Assembly: GCF_007859075.1 (NCBI RefSeq)
Contig: NZ_VOAK01000011.1
Location: forward strand, 248,001 to 312,000
Direction of reading: 5' to 3'
DNA from: Gemmobacter aquaticus
Lineage (GTDB): Bacteria; Pseudomonadota; Alphaproteobacteria; Rhodobacterales; Rhodobacteraceae
DNA: 64,000 nucleotides
The position numbers were made by a program, and so were the translations under genes. This document shows positions 34,084-42,149 of the stretch, in pieces (position 1 is the first letter of the stretch; the number at the start of each line of letters is the position of its first letter). The notes under the pieces are model-generated. The model saw only the letters and a program-made list of their open reading frames with translations, was not told where the DNA came from and did no database searches.

Positions 34084-35472
34084 ATGGACGATATGCCAGA
34101 CCCGACAGCCATACTCGCAACCCGTTTCGGTTTTGGCCTGCCTGATGCCACTGCGCAGTCCGGCGGTGTTGCCGGCATGCTCGACGCTCTGTCCGGCGAG
34201 GACGCGGGTGCCGCACTTTGGCCGGGTCCTCGCTTGGGCGGCGTTCTGCAGGTCACGGAATCCTACAGAATGGCGCGCCGCAACTACAGGCTTAACAACA
34301 CGCCCGAGGCGCGACATGCCAAGGACGAATGGAATGCCCGTTTCAACGCCGATGCCGACGCTTACCTGCGGCGCACGCTGGCGCGGGCGATTGACAGCCC
34401 CGACGGGTTTCGCGAGCGGTTGGTATGGTTCTGGCAGGACCACTTCACCACCACGCCGCGCCGAGTGGAAGAGACGCTGATTTCGGCCAGCCGCACCGAC
34501 CATGCGATCCGTCCGCATGTGGCGGGCCGCTTCGCCGATTTGTTGCGCGCGGCAATCCTGCATCCTTCGATGCTGCTCTATCTCGATCAGGTGTTTTCGG
34601 TGGGCCCTGACTCTGACGTGGCGCAGACCAAGTCAATTGGATTGAACGAAAATCTCGCGCGAGAGTTGATGGAACTTCATACGCTCGGCGTCTCGGGCGG
34701 GTACACGCAGGGCGATGTTCGGCAGCTGGCCGAGTTGCTCACGGGGCTCGTGCTTACCGGTCGGGGACGCACAGGATTTCTGCAGCGCCGGGCCGAGCCA
34801 GGTGCAGAACAGGTGCTGGGCCGCAGCTATGACGGTGAGGGGATCGATCCGATCCATGCGGTGCTGAATGATCTGGCGCGGCATCCCGATACTGCGCGGC
34901 ACCTGTCGCGCAAACTTGCGATCCACTTCCTGTCGGATACACCGGATGAGGCTGTGATTGACCGGATGGCCGCTGCCTATCTTGCCAATGATACGGCCCT
35001 TTTGCCGGTCTACGCCGAGATGCTTGGTGATCCTGCGGCCCTGTCGACGACCTTTGGCAAGGTTCGCCCCCCGATGGAAATCATCGCTGCAGGGATGCGC
35101 GCCATCGGCATGCGCGGGTCGGATGTTATGGCGCTGGAGCCTCGCCTTCTGCGCCGCCATGTCCGCGTCCCATTGATCGCAATGGGGCAGGGCTGGGAAG
35201 ACGCGAACGGCCCCGATGGCTGGCCCGAAGATGCCGAAACCTGGATGACCGCGCAGCGCGTGGCCGCGCGGATCAGTTGGGCCATGCAGGCACCGACAGC
35301 GCTATGGGCCGCACGGGGGGGGAAGCAGCGTCTGCCTGATCCGCGACGGGTGCTGGTCCGCTCTTTGGGGCCCGTCGCAAGTCCCGTTTTGCAGCAGGCT
35401 GTCACGCGGGCAGAAACCGCGCGCGACGGGGTGGGGATCGTGATCGCCTCGCCTGAATTCAACCGGAGATAG
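34084..35472 (+). CDS. DUF1800 family protein
   Basis: A 462-residue protein of the DUF1800 family: RERLVWFWQDHFTTTPRR, RAAILHPSMLLYLD, NENLARELMELHTLG and LARHPDTARHLSRKLAIHF are the conserved blocks. DUF1800 genes almost always pair with DUF1501 genes, as here (7-base gap). The biochemical role is unknown. No clear signal peptide is seen. An alternative start is the ATG at 34093. Confidence 0.88.
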   Translation: MDDMPDPTAILATRFGFGLPDATAQSGGVAGMLDALSGEDAGAALWPGPRLGGVLQVTESYRMARRNYRLNNTPEARHAKDEWNARFNADADAYLRRTLARAIDSPDGFRERLVWFWQDHFTTTPRRVEETLISASRTDHAIRPHVAGRFADLLRAAILHPSMLLYLDQVFSVGPDSDVAQTKSIGLNENLARELMELHTLGVSGGYTQGDVRQLAELLTGLVLTGRGRTGFLQRRAEPGAEQVLGRSYDGEGIDPIHAVLNDLARHPDTARHLSRKLAIHFLSDTPDEAVIDRMAAAYLANDTALLPVYAEMLGDPAALSTTFGKVRPPMEIIAAGMRAIGMRGSDVMALEPRLLRRHVRVPLIAMGQGWEDANGPDGWPEDAETWMTAQRVAARISWAMQAPTALWAARGGKQRLPDPRRVLVRSLGPVASPVLQQAVTRAETARDGVGIVIASPEFNRR

Positions 35473-35479
35473 GAAGCCC

Positions 35480-36754
35480 ATGGCTGACATGAACCGCAGA
35501 GTCTTCCTGCACCGGGGCACCGCCGCGCTGATCGGCTGCTCTGCCGCAGCCAGCCCATGGCTGACAACCGTAACGCTGGCTCAAGGGGCCGAGGTACTTG
35601 GGGATCAGCGTCTGGTTGTGGTGATCCTGCGTGGGGCGATGGACGGGCTTGATGTCGTCCGCCCCGAGGGGGACGCGCTCTACCGCAGCTATCGGCCCAA
35701 TCTGCTGGGTGAGCCGGGCCTGCCACTGGATGGGTTCTTCACCCTTCATCCGAGGCTCGGCGGGCTGATGCCGCTGTGGCAGGCGGGGGAGCTGGCCTTT
35801 GTTCATGCGACATCGACCCCTTATCGCGACAAGCGTAGCCATTTCGACGGGCAGGATATTCTTGAGGCCGGGACCGGCCTTGATGTGCTGCAACCCGAGG
35901 TGCGTGACGGCTGGCTGAACCGCATGTTGCAGACGGTGCCCGGCCTGTCGTCGGAAACCGCCTATGCGGTCGGGCGCGATGCACTGCCGCTGCTGCATGG
36001 CGCGGCAGGGGTGCGCAGCTGGATTCCCGATCAGAAGCTTGCGATTTCGGCGCAGGGTCGCCGCCTGTTGGAAGAGGTCTATGCCCAGGACCCGCTGTTC
36101 CATGCGGCCGCGATGCAAGCGATGGATCTGGCGCAAAGCCAGGCGTTCGAGGCCGAGATCCATCGTCAGGTCGAAGCGGACATCGCCATGCAAGAGCAGG
36201 ATGCAGGCATGCAGGCCGAAGGGCAGATGTCCGATGCGCCCGCCCGGACCAAGCGGGAAAGCGAGAGTGAGGATCTGGCCGCCTTCGCCGCCGGGCGTTT
36301 GCGAGGAAACACCCGCATCGCCGCCTTCTCGTTGTCGGGCTGGGATTCGCATCGCAATCAGGCGCAGGTCATCGGCGGCAGCCTGCAGGCATTGGAGCAA
36401 CTGATCCTGCGACTTCGGCAGGATCTGGGCGATGTCTGGTCCAACACCACCGTGCTTGCCATGACCGAATTTGGCCGCACCGCGCGCGAAAATGGCAACA
36501 AGGGCACCGATCATGGCACGGGTGGTGCCATGCTGATGGCCGGAGGGGCGATCCGGGGCGGAAAAGTCCATGGCCGCTGGCCGGGCCTCGATGAGGCCGC
36601 GCTTTATGACCGTCGCGACCTGATGCCGACAACCGATGTTCGGTCATGGGCGGCATGGACGATGCGCGGTCTTTACGGGCTTGATCGGTCGGTGCTTGAA
36701 CAGGCGGTCTTTCCGGGGCTTCAGATGGGTGACAATCCGGGACTCTTGCGATGA
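35480..36754 (+). CDS. DUF1501 family protein, Tat-exported
   Basis: A 424-residue protein with a twin-arginine signal (MNRRVFLHRGTAALIGCSAAA). The mature part is the DUF1501 domain, which has a sulfatase/alkaline-phosphatase-like fold: VVVILRGAMDGLDVV, a middle RDKRSHFDGQDILEAGTG, and late WSNTTVLAMTEFGRTARENGNKGTDHGTGGAML. An acidic, Gln/Met/Glu-rich insertion lies around residues 225-270. It should act in the periplasm with the DUF1800 partner. The stop overlaps the GNAT gene start (ATGA). Confidence 0.9.
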   Translation: MADMNRRVFLHRGTAALIGCSAAASPWLTTVTLAQGAEVLGDQRLVVVILRGAMDGLDVVRPEGDALYRSYRPNLLGEPGLPLDGFFTLHPRLGGLMPLWQAGELAFVHATSTPYRDKRSHFDGQDILEAGTGLDVLQPEVRDGWLNRMLQTVPGLSSETAYAVGRDALPLLHGAAGVRSWIPDQKLAISAQGRRLLEEVYAQDPLFHAAAMQAMDLAQSQAFEAEIHRQVEADIAMQEQDAGMQAEGQMSDAPARTKRESESEDLAAFAAGRLRGNTRIAAFSLSGWDSHRNQAQVIGGSLQALEQLILRLRQDLGDVWSNTTVLAMTEFGRTARENGNKGTDHGTGGAMLMAGGAIRGGKVHGRWPGLDEAALYDRRDLMPTTDVRSWAAWTMRGLYGLDRSVLEQAVFPGLQMGDNPGLLR

Positions 36755-37470
36755 GCGCCACCCCGCGCCAGCTTGGGCCCGAGGTGCAGGGCTTTGTGCC
36801 CCCGCCGCATCCGGCAGGGCTGCACCAGAGCGGGGCATATGTGGCGCTTGAACCGCTGTCGGCTGATCTGCATGCCGCAGACCTGCACCGCGCCTTTTCG
36901 GTGGATGACGCGCTTTGGGACTACCTCGGCTATGGCCCCTTTGCTGGTGCCGCAGCCTATCACCGTTGGGTGAAGGAGCGCGAGACTAGCCTGGACCCGG
37001 TGTTTTTCGCCCTGAGGGACCGGGTCACAGGGCATGCCTGCGGGGTCGCCTCATTCCTCAGGATCGATCAGGCCAATGGTGTGCTGGAGACCGGCCATAT
37101 TTGCCTGTCGCCTGAATTGCAACGCAGTCGCGCGGCGACCGAGGCGATGTTCCTGATGCTTGATTGGTCCTTCTCGGCGGGCTACCGGCGGCATGAATGG
37201 AAATGTGATGCGCTGAATGCCCCCTCGCGCAATGCCGCTGCACGGCTGGGCTATACTTTCGAGGGGATCTTCCGCCAGCACATGATCGTAAAAGGTCGCA
37301 ACCGCGATACCGCCTGGTTTTCGGTCATCGACAGTGAATGGCAAGTGCTGCGCCCTGCCTTTGTCGCCTGGCTCGACGCCCGCAATTTTACCGATGACGG
37401 CCGCCAGATCCAACGTCTGTCAGATCTGGTCGCCGCCGCCCGCGAGGGCACCGATATCTCTTTGTTGTAG
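36751..37470 (+). CDS. GNAT family N-acetyltransferase (RimJ/RimL type)
   Basis: A 239-residue acetyltransferase. The acetyl-CoA binding region is LSPELQRSRAATEAMFLML and the following RRHEWKCDALNAPSRNAAARLGYTFEGIFRQH is typical of the RimJ/RimL-like subgroup acting on protein N-termini or small molecules. The substrate is not deducible. Its start overlaps the DUF1501 stop by 4 bases, so it belongs to the same operon. Confidence 0.88.
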   Translation: MSATPRQLGPEVQGFVPPPHPAGLHQSGAYVALEPLSADLHAADLHRAFSVDDALWDYLGYGPFAGAAAYHRWVKERETSLDPVFFALRDRVTGHACGVASFLRIDQANGVLETGHICLSPELQRSRAATEAMFLMLDWSFSAGYRRHEWKCDALNAPSRNAAARLGYTFEGIFRQHMIVKGRNRDTAWFSVIDSEWQVLRPAFVAWLDARNFTDDGRQIQRLSDLVAAAREGTDISLL

Positions 37471-37482
37471 CTGGAGCCTGTG

Positions 37483-37830
37483 ATGATCCTGCGCCCGATG
37501 CTGACCGCCGCTGCCGTGACTGTGATCCCCATTGCCGCCCTGGCCCAATCACCCGTGGCCGAGGTGACGACGCAGACCTACGCATGCGAGCGCGGCGCGC
37601 AGGTCAGCGCGACCTATATCAACGTGGGCGACCAGAGCTTTGCTGTCGTGACATTCGAGGGGCGGCAGATCGGATTTGCGATCGACACCAGCGCATCGGG
37701 CGCGCGCTACGTCAGCGTCGATCCGGCGCAACCCTTCGTCTGGTGGACCAAGGGCGACACGGCGATGCTGATGCATGGGACCGGCGATGCCGAGATGATG
37801 GTCTACGCTTCTTGCGCCGTCGCGTCCTGA
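37483..37830 (+). CDS. MliC-family lysozyme inhibitor, periplasmic
   Basis: A 115-residue exported protein: signal peptide to about residue 20 (LTAAAVTVIPIAALAQ), then an MliC-type domain with YACERGAQVSATYINVGD, FAVVTFEGRQIGF, SASGARYVS and FVWWTKGDTAMLMHG. The two Cys (in YACERG and YASC) can form the usual disulfide. There is no lipobox, so it is soluble rather than membrane-bound. MliC proteins inhibit c-type lysozyme. GGAG lies upstream; a GTG at 37480 is an alternative start. Confidence 0.82.
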   Translation: MILRPMLTAAAVTVIPIAALAQSPVAEVTTQTYACERGAQVSATYINVGDQSFAVVTFEGRQIGFAIDTSASGARYVSVDPAQPFVWWTKGDTAMLMHGTGDAEMMVYASCAVAS

Positions 37831-37961
37831 TCGGACAAACGGTCGCGGTACCGCACCGCGAGGCTTGCGCGACCGACAGCTCCACCGCATAAGCGCCTTG
37901 GTGCGGCTGCGGGATTGGCCCCCTGTGGTGCGGGCACCTTGGTTCTGGAATGGAGAGCAGG

Positions 37962-38366
37962 ATGATCGGACGTTTGAACCATGTCGCCATCGCGGTGCCG
38001 GATCTGGCGGCGGCGGTGGCGCAATACCGTGACACATTGGGCGCCGAGGTGCGCGCGCCGCAGGATGAGCCCGATCACGGTGTGACAGTCGTTTTCATCG
38101 ATCTGCCGAATACCAAGATCGAACTGCTTTATCCGTTGGGCGAGAATTCTCCCATCGCCGGCTTTCTGGAAAAGAACCCCGCCGGAGGTATTCATCACAT
38201 CTGCTACGAGGTCGAGGATATCCTTGCCGCGCGGGACCGCCTGAAGGCGTCTGGCGCGCGGGTTCTGGGTTCGGGTGAGCCGAAGATCGGCGCCCATGGC
38301 AAGCCTGTGCTGTTTCTGCACCCCAAGGATTTCAACGGCTGTCTGGTCGAACTGGAGCAAGTCTGA
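37962..38366 (+). CDS. mce: Methylmalonyl-CoA epimerase
   Basis: A 134-residue glyoxalase-fold protein with the epimerase signature: RLNHVAIAVPDLAAAVAQYRD, IDLPNTKIELLYPLGENSPIAGFLEKNPAGGIHHICYEVEDI, and LFLHPKDFNGCLVELEQ. It interconverts (R)- and (S)-methylmalonyl-CoA before the B12-dependent mutase in propionate and ethylmalonyl-CoA metabolism. GGAGAGCAGG precedes the ATG. It is followed by a DUF1467 gene 3 bases on, a common pairing in Rhodobacteraceae. Confidence 0.93.
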   Translation: MIGRLNHVAIAVPDLAAAVAQYRDTLGAEVRAPQDEPDHGVTVVFIDLPNTKIELLYPLGENSPIAGFLEKNPAGGIHHICYEVEDILAARDRLKASGARVLGSGEPKIGAHGKPVLFLHPKDFNGCLVELEQV

Positions 38367-38369
38367 CAC

Positions 38370-38654
38370 ATGACCATCACCGCCGCGCTGATCGTCTTTG
38401 CCATCACCTGGTTCATGGTGTTCTTCGTCGTGCTGCCCATCCGCTTCACCTCGCAGTCCGAGGCGGGCGAAGTTGTGCCCGGCACGCCGCAATCGGCACC
38501 GGCCGATTATCTGGTGAAGAAAAAGGCCCTGATCACGACGGCGATCACGGTGGTCCTGTGGGGGCTGATCGTCTGGTTCATCACCAGCGGTCTCGTCTCC
38601 ATCGCGGACCTGGAGCGGTGGACCCCCGGCGCACCGCCGGGGGCCAATCCCTGA
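38370..38654 (+). CDS. DUF1467 family membrane protein
   Basis: A 94-residue protein with two transmembrane helices (ITAALIVFAITWFMVFFVVLP and LITTAITVVLWGLIVWFIT) and a short cytoplasmic loop containing YLVKKKA. This is the DUF1467 pattern. Its function is unknown; it regularly follows mce, as here. Confidence 0.88.
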   Translation: MTITAALIVFAITWFMVFFVVLPIRFTSQSEAGEVVPGTPQSAPADYLVKKKALITTAITVVLWGLIVWFITSGLVSIADLERWTPGAPPGANP

Positions 38655-38671
38655 TCCGCCGGGAGCGGCTC

Positions 38672-39373
38672 TCAGGCGGGTTGGCGGTTGCCTGACAGGC
38701 GGTGGAACATGTGGGTAAAGGTGGCCACGCCCAGAACCGGCACGACAAGGTTCAGGATCGGGACCGAAAGCGGCGCGGCCATCAGGGCGCCCGCAAGCCA
38801 GATCTGCGCCGCATGGCGCGCCCGCAGGGCCTTGGCACCCTGACGCCCCAGCCGTCGCATGGCGACCAGCCCGAAGTATTCCCGCCCCAGAAGCAGCCCG
38901 TTCACCGCCCAGAACACCAGCGGAATGAACGGCCCGGCAAAGAAATAGAGGATCAGCGCAAAGAGGTTGGCAACGATCACCAACCCAAGGAAGTTCAGCG
39001 CATCTACAAGGTTATCTGCAAGGCCGGGTGGCTGGGCCGGGGGCAGGTGGGGGTAATGGGCATCTTCGACGGCCTCTGCGACACTGTCCAGAAAGAAGCC
39101 CGAGAACAGCACCGCCACAGGCACCATCAGAAAGACCGAGAGCCCGATAACGATCGGGATCGAGCCGACCGAGAGGATCGTGTCGATCCCCGCCACATCG
39201 CCAACCCATGGCAATGTCAGGCTTTCCGGCGCAAACCACTGGATCAGGACGACGATCCCCGCATAAAGACCGACCAGCAGCGCCAGCGACAACAGAAGCC
39301 CCAGCCCCACGACGCGCAGGAAACGCGGATCGCTGAGCTGTCCGAGCGCTTTCATGAAATCCTGAAAGATCAT
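38672..39373 (-). CDS. EI24/CysZ-like membrane protein
   Basis: A 233-residue integral membrane protein with about six hydrophobic segments (LGLLLSLALLVGLYAGIVVLI; PIVIGLSVFLMVPVAVLFSGFF; LVIVANLFALILYFFAGPFI) and FWAVNGLLLGREYFGLVAMRRLGR, the EI24/CysZ family pattern. CysZ is a sulfate transporter in enterobacteria; whether this member transports sulfate is not known. It sits 4 bases downstream of the nitroreductase gene, likely co-transcribed. Confidence 0.85.
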   Translation of the reverse strand: MIFQDFMKALGQLSDPRFLRVVGLGLLLSLALLVGLYAGIVVLIQWFAPESLTLPWVGDVAGIDTILSVGSIPIVIGLSVFLMVPVAVLFSGFFLDSVAEAVEDAHYPHLPPAQPPGLADNLVDALNFLGLVIVANLFALILYFFAGPFIPLVFWAVNGLLLGREYFGLVAMRRLGRQGAKALRARHAAQIWLAGALMAAPLSVPILNLVVPVLGVATFTHMFHRLSGNRQPA

Positions 39374-39377
39374 CGTG

Positions 39378-39956
39378 TCACTCGGCCAGCCACTGGGTCA
39401 GTGCGCCCAGATCCGGGCGCGGGCGGTCGGCCACTGGGGTTGTCGGTGTTCCGATATGGATGATTCCTGCCACAGTTTCATGTGCTGCAAGCCCATAGGC
39501 ACGCTCGACAAAGGTACGGTCATGGTTGGGCCAGCCCGACAGCCAGCAGGCGCCCCAGCCTGCCGCAATCGCCGCATTGACCAGCGACAGGCAGACGCAA
39601 CCGGCGGATAGCAACTGTTCGGACGCCGGGATCTTCGGGTTCTCCTTGGGCGAGGCGACCACGACCACCGCAAGATGACCCTGATCATACTGCCCACGCC
39701 CCTTGGCGATCATCTCGGCATCACCGCCACGCTCGACCGCGCGCGCCTCGGCCAGATCGGCCATGCGGACCATGGCCGGACGGGACAGCACGATCAGCCG
39801 CCAGGGCTCCAGCTTGCCGTGATCGGGCACACGCACCGCTGCCTGCAACAGGGGGGCAAGCTCTTCTGCCGATGGCACCGGTAACGACATGAGCTTGGGC
39901 GGCGTCGAGCGGCGGGTCGACAGAAACTCGAGGGCAGCGGGATTGGGTGTGGGCAT
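39378..39956 (-). CDS. Nitroreductase family protein (YdjA-like)
   Basis: A 192-residue FMN enzyme: the N-terminal STRRSTPPKLM FMN-contact segment, AAVRVPDHGKLEPWRLIVL, and the C-terminal AGWGACWLSGWPNHDRTF. It is close in style to the YdjA-type minimal nitroreductases; substrate unknown. GGAAAG precedes the ATG at 39956, which I prefer over an upstream ATG. Confidence 0.88.
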   Translation of the reverse strand: MPTPNPAALEFLSTRRSTPPKLMSLPVPSAEELAPLLQAAVRVPDHGKLEPWRLIVLSRPAMVRMADLAEARAVERGGDAEMIAKGRGQYDQGHLAVVVVASPKENPKIPASEQLLSAGCVCLSLVNAAIAAGWGACWLSGWPNHDRTFVERAYGLAAHETVAGIIHIGTPTTPVADRPRPDLGALTQWLAE

Positions 39957-40133
39957 GGTTCTTTCCGGGGTAAGGCAGCCCGCAAGATAGGTGTCCATGC
40001 GCGGAACCGAAAGGGCAACGCGCCTCGCAAGGGGCGAAAATCAGCGCCCAGAAGATTGCGGCGGTTGCAAGGGGCTTCCCCGACAGTTCCCAAGCCGGTA
40101 TCACGTCAACACCCTTGGACGGAGCGACACGAC

Positions 40134-40589
40134 ATGACCCCGATCTCTCGCCGCGCGACGCTGGCCATGCTCTTTGCGGTGCCGCTGGCTGCCTGCGGCG
40201 GAAAAAAGAGCCGCAAAGCCGCGACGCCCACCGGTCCGGCCGAGATCAATGCGCTTATCGCCAAGTACGCGGATGTCTATGACGTTCCGGAAGAGTTGAT
40301 CCATCGGGTTGTGAAACGAGAGAGCAACTATAACCCGGCTGCACGCAACGGGCCCTACTATGGGCTGATGCAGATCCTGCCACAGACGGCATCCACCATG
40401 GGCTACCGCGGGTCTGCGTCGGGGTTGCTGGATGCTGACACCAACCTGAAATATGGCGTAAAATATCTGCGCGGCGCTTATCTGGTGGCACGTGGCCATC
40501 ATGACCGGACGATCCACTGGTATTCCCGTGGGTACTACTACGAGGCAAAGCGCATGGGTCTTCTGGAAGAAACAGGTCTGCGCAGCTAA
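40134..40589 (+). CDS. Small lytic transglycosylase SLT-domain lipoprotein
   Basis: A 151-residue lipoprotein with signal and lipobox ATLAMLFAVPLAAC, then a compact SLT domain: catalytic E in HRVVKRESNYNPAARNGPYYGLMQI, LPQTASTMGY, LKYGVKYL and HWYSRGYYYEAKR. It should act on peptidoglycan. It is followed 3 bases later by a DUF167 gene. The 177-base gap upstream (39957-40133) contains nothing I can assign except likely divergent promoters. Confidence 0.88.
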   Translation: MTPISRRATLAMLFAVPLAACGGKKSRKAATPTGPAEINALIAKYADVYDVPEELIHRVVKRESNYNPAARNGPYYGLMQILPQTASTMGYRGSASGLLDADTNLKYGVKYLRGAYLVARGHHDRTIHWYSRGYYYEAKRMGLLEETGLRS

Positions 40590-40592
40590 GCG

Positions 40593-40856
40593 ATGGCACG
40601 CCCGCGTGGCCCAGATCTGACGGCGCGCGCGATCCCGGGGGCAGAGTTTGCCTTGCGGGTGACTCCGCGCGCATCGCGCAACCAGTTGACGGAAGAGGAT
40701 GGTCAGTTGCGGGCGCAAGTCACAGCCGTGCCCGAGGATGGACGCGCCAACAAGGCGGTGTCCGAGTTGCTGGCCGAGGCTTTGGGGGTGGCGAAAACCC
40801 GCCTGACGCTGGTCCGCGGCGCCACATCCCGCGAAAAGGTGTTCAGACTCGACTAA
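40593..40856 (+). CDS. DUF167 (YggU) family protein
   Basis: An 87-residue protein with the DUF167 core: RVTPRASRNQL, then EDGRANKAVSELLAEALGVAKTRLTLVRGATSREKVF. The family is widespread and of unknown biochemical role. It is cytoplasmic and directly downstream of the transglycosylase gene. Confidence 0.88.
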   Translation: MARPRGPDLTARAIPGAEFALRVTPRASRNQLTEEDGQLRAQVTAVPEDGRANKAVSELLAEALGVAKTRLTLVRGATSREKVFRLD

Positions 40857-40883
40857 TCGCGGCGGAACTCTGCCCTCGGGCGC

Positions 40884-40911
40884 TTGTATCTGCGGCGGGG
40901 GCGGGTAAAAT
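40884..40911 (+). promoter_or_regulatory. Putative sigma-70 promoter of gcrA
   Basis: TTGTAT (40884-40889) and TAAAAT (40906-40911) are spaced by 16 bases, 56 bases before the gcrA start. I saw no GANTC methylation site in the short upstream region. Sequence match only. Confidence 0.45.
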
Positions 40912-40967
40912 GCGGCCTTCCCCGGCAGGCCAGTGCCATGATCGGGTTTCGTGAACCGGAGTGAAGC

Positions 40968-41609
40968 ATGTCCTGGACCGATGAGCGCGTCGAGACGCTC
41001 AAGAAAATGTGGGCCGAAGGTCAAAGCGCCAGCCAGATCGCCAAGGAACTTGGCGGCGTCACGCGCAATGCCGTGATCGGCAAGGTGCATCGGCTTGGCC
41101 TGTCGAACCGGGTTGGCGGCAATGGCGACAAACCCGAGGAAGAGGCGGTGGCCGAGGCGCCCGCCGCTCGGGTAGAGCCCGTGCGCGCTGCGGCTCCCGA
41201 GGCACCCGCCGCTCCGGCGGCGCCTGTCCAGCCGGTGCGTGCGCCGGCCGAGCCGCGCGCGGCCGAGCGCCCGCAGCCTGCGGCTCCGGTTTCGAATGGT
41301 GGGAACAACGTGACCCCGCTGCCGCTGCGCAAGGCGATCGTTCCGGCAGGTCAGCCCCTGCCGCCGCAGCCTTCGATCAACGAGATCAGCCCCGAGACGT
41401 TGGCATCGGCCCGCGAGGTGGAAAAGCGCGCCCGGAAGCTGACGCTGATGGAACTGACCGAGCGGACCTGTAAATGGCCGGTGGGTGACCCCGCGACCGA
41501 GGATTTCTGGTTCTGCGGTCTGCCCTCGCAGCCGGGCAAGCCTTATTGCGATGCCCATGTCGGCGTGGCCTTCCAGCCGATGAGCGCACGCCGCGACCGG
41601 CGCCGCTGA
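40968..41609 (+). CDS. gcrA: GcrA cell cycle regulator
   Basis: A 213-residue GcrA. The N-terminal DNA-binding domain is MSWTDERVETLKKMWAEGQS followed by ASQIAKELGGVTRNAVIGKVHRLGL; the middle is a low-complexity Ala/Pro linker (residues 50-110); the C-terminal domain has ERTCKWPVGDP, FWFCG and KPYCDAHVGVAFQP. In Caulobacter GcrA binds sigma-70 and methylated GANTC promoters to drive S-phase genes. It is a hallmark of alphaproteobacteria and supports the taxonomic placement. Confidence 0.95.
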   Translation: MSWTDERVETLKKMWAEGQSASQIAKELGGVTRNAVIGKVHRLGLSNRVGGNGDKPEEEAVAEAPAARVEPVRAAAPEAPAAPAAPVQPVRAPAEPRAAERPQPAAPVSNGGNNVTPLPLRKAIVPAGQPLPPQPSINEISPETLASAREVEKRARKLTLMELTERTCKWPVGDPATEDFWFCGLPSQPGKPYCDAHVGVAFQPMSARRDRRR

Positions 41610-41630
41610 TCATCAACCCTGCGCATCCCG

Positions 41631-41656
41631 ACGCCCGCCCCTTTGGCGGGCGTTTC
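41631..41656 (+). terminator. Terminator of gcrA
   Basis: ACGCCCGCC-CCTTT-GGCGGGCGT followed by TTCC forms a 9-bp stem 21 bases after the gcrA stop; the T-tract is short. Confidence 0.65.
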
Positions 41657-41673
41657 CATTTCCGGAGGTAACG

Positions 41674-42090
41674 ATGCCCGCATCCCCCGAGAAGGTCGCC
41701 CGCATCATCGACGACATGTCGAACTTTGGCCGCGTTCTGGGCCTCAGGATCACGGTGGCGGATGACGACCGGGTTGAGGCCGAGCTGGAGGTGACGACGG
41801 CGCTTCTCAACCGCAACGGCATGATCCATGGCGGGGCAATCATGGCTTTCGCCGATACGCTGGGTGGCACCGGAACTTTCCTGAACCTCGCCGATGGCGA
41901 GGGGACGGTAACGGTAGAAAGCAAGACCAACTTCTTTCGCGCCGTCGCCGAAGGCCAGATGCTGCGCGCCGTCTGCCTGCCGCTGCATCGCGGGCGGCGG
42001 ACGCAGGTCTGGCAGACCACGCTGACCGGACCCGACGGTAAGCTGGTTGCGCAGGTCACGCAGACCCAGATGGTGCTCACCAAGGACTGA
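41674..42090 (+). CDS. PaaI-family hotdog thioesterase
   Basis: A 138-residue hotdog-fold protein with the PaaI pattern: LLNRNGMIHGGAIMAFADTLGG (the catalytic-region HGG and Asp), then VTVESKTNFFRAV and GRRTQVWQTTLTGPDGKLVAQVTQTQMVL. It should hydrolyse an acyl-CoA thioester; the substrate is unknown. Single gene bracketed by terminators. Confidence 0.9.
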   Translation: MPASPEKVARIIDDMSNFGRVLGLRITVADDDRVEAELEVTTALLNRNGMIHGGAIMAFADTLGGTGTFLNLADGEGTVTVESKTNFFRAVAEGQMLRAVCLPLHRGRRTQVWQTTLTGPDGKLVAQVTQTQMVLTKD

Positions 42091-42103
42091 ACGCCGGTCA
42101 TGC

Positions 42104-42131
42104 AAAAGGCCCGCCTTTCAGCGGGCCTTTT
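42104..42131. terminator. Bidirectional terminator between the thioesterase gene and glpX
   Basis: AAAAGGCCCGC-CTTTCA-GCGGGCCTTTT is a perfect 11-bp stem with A and T ends, between convergent genes. Confidence 0.85.
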
Positions 42132-42149
42132 CGGTATCGGAAAGCCAGA

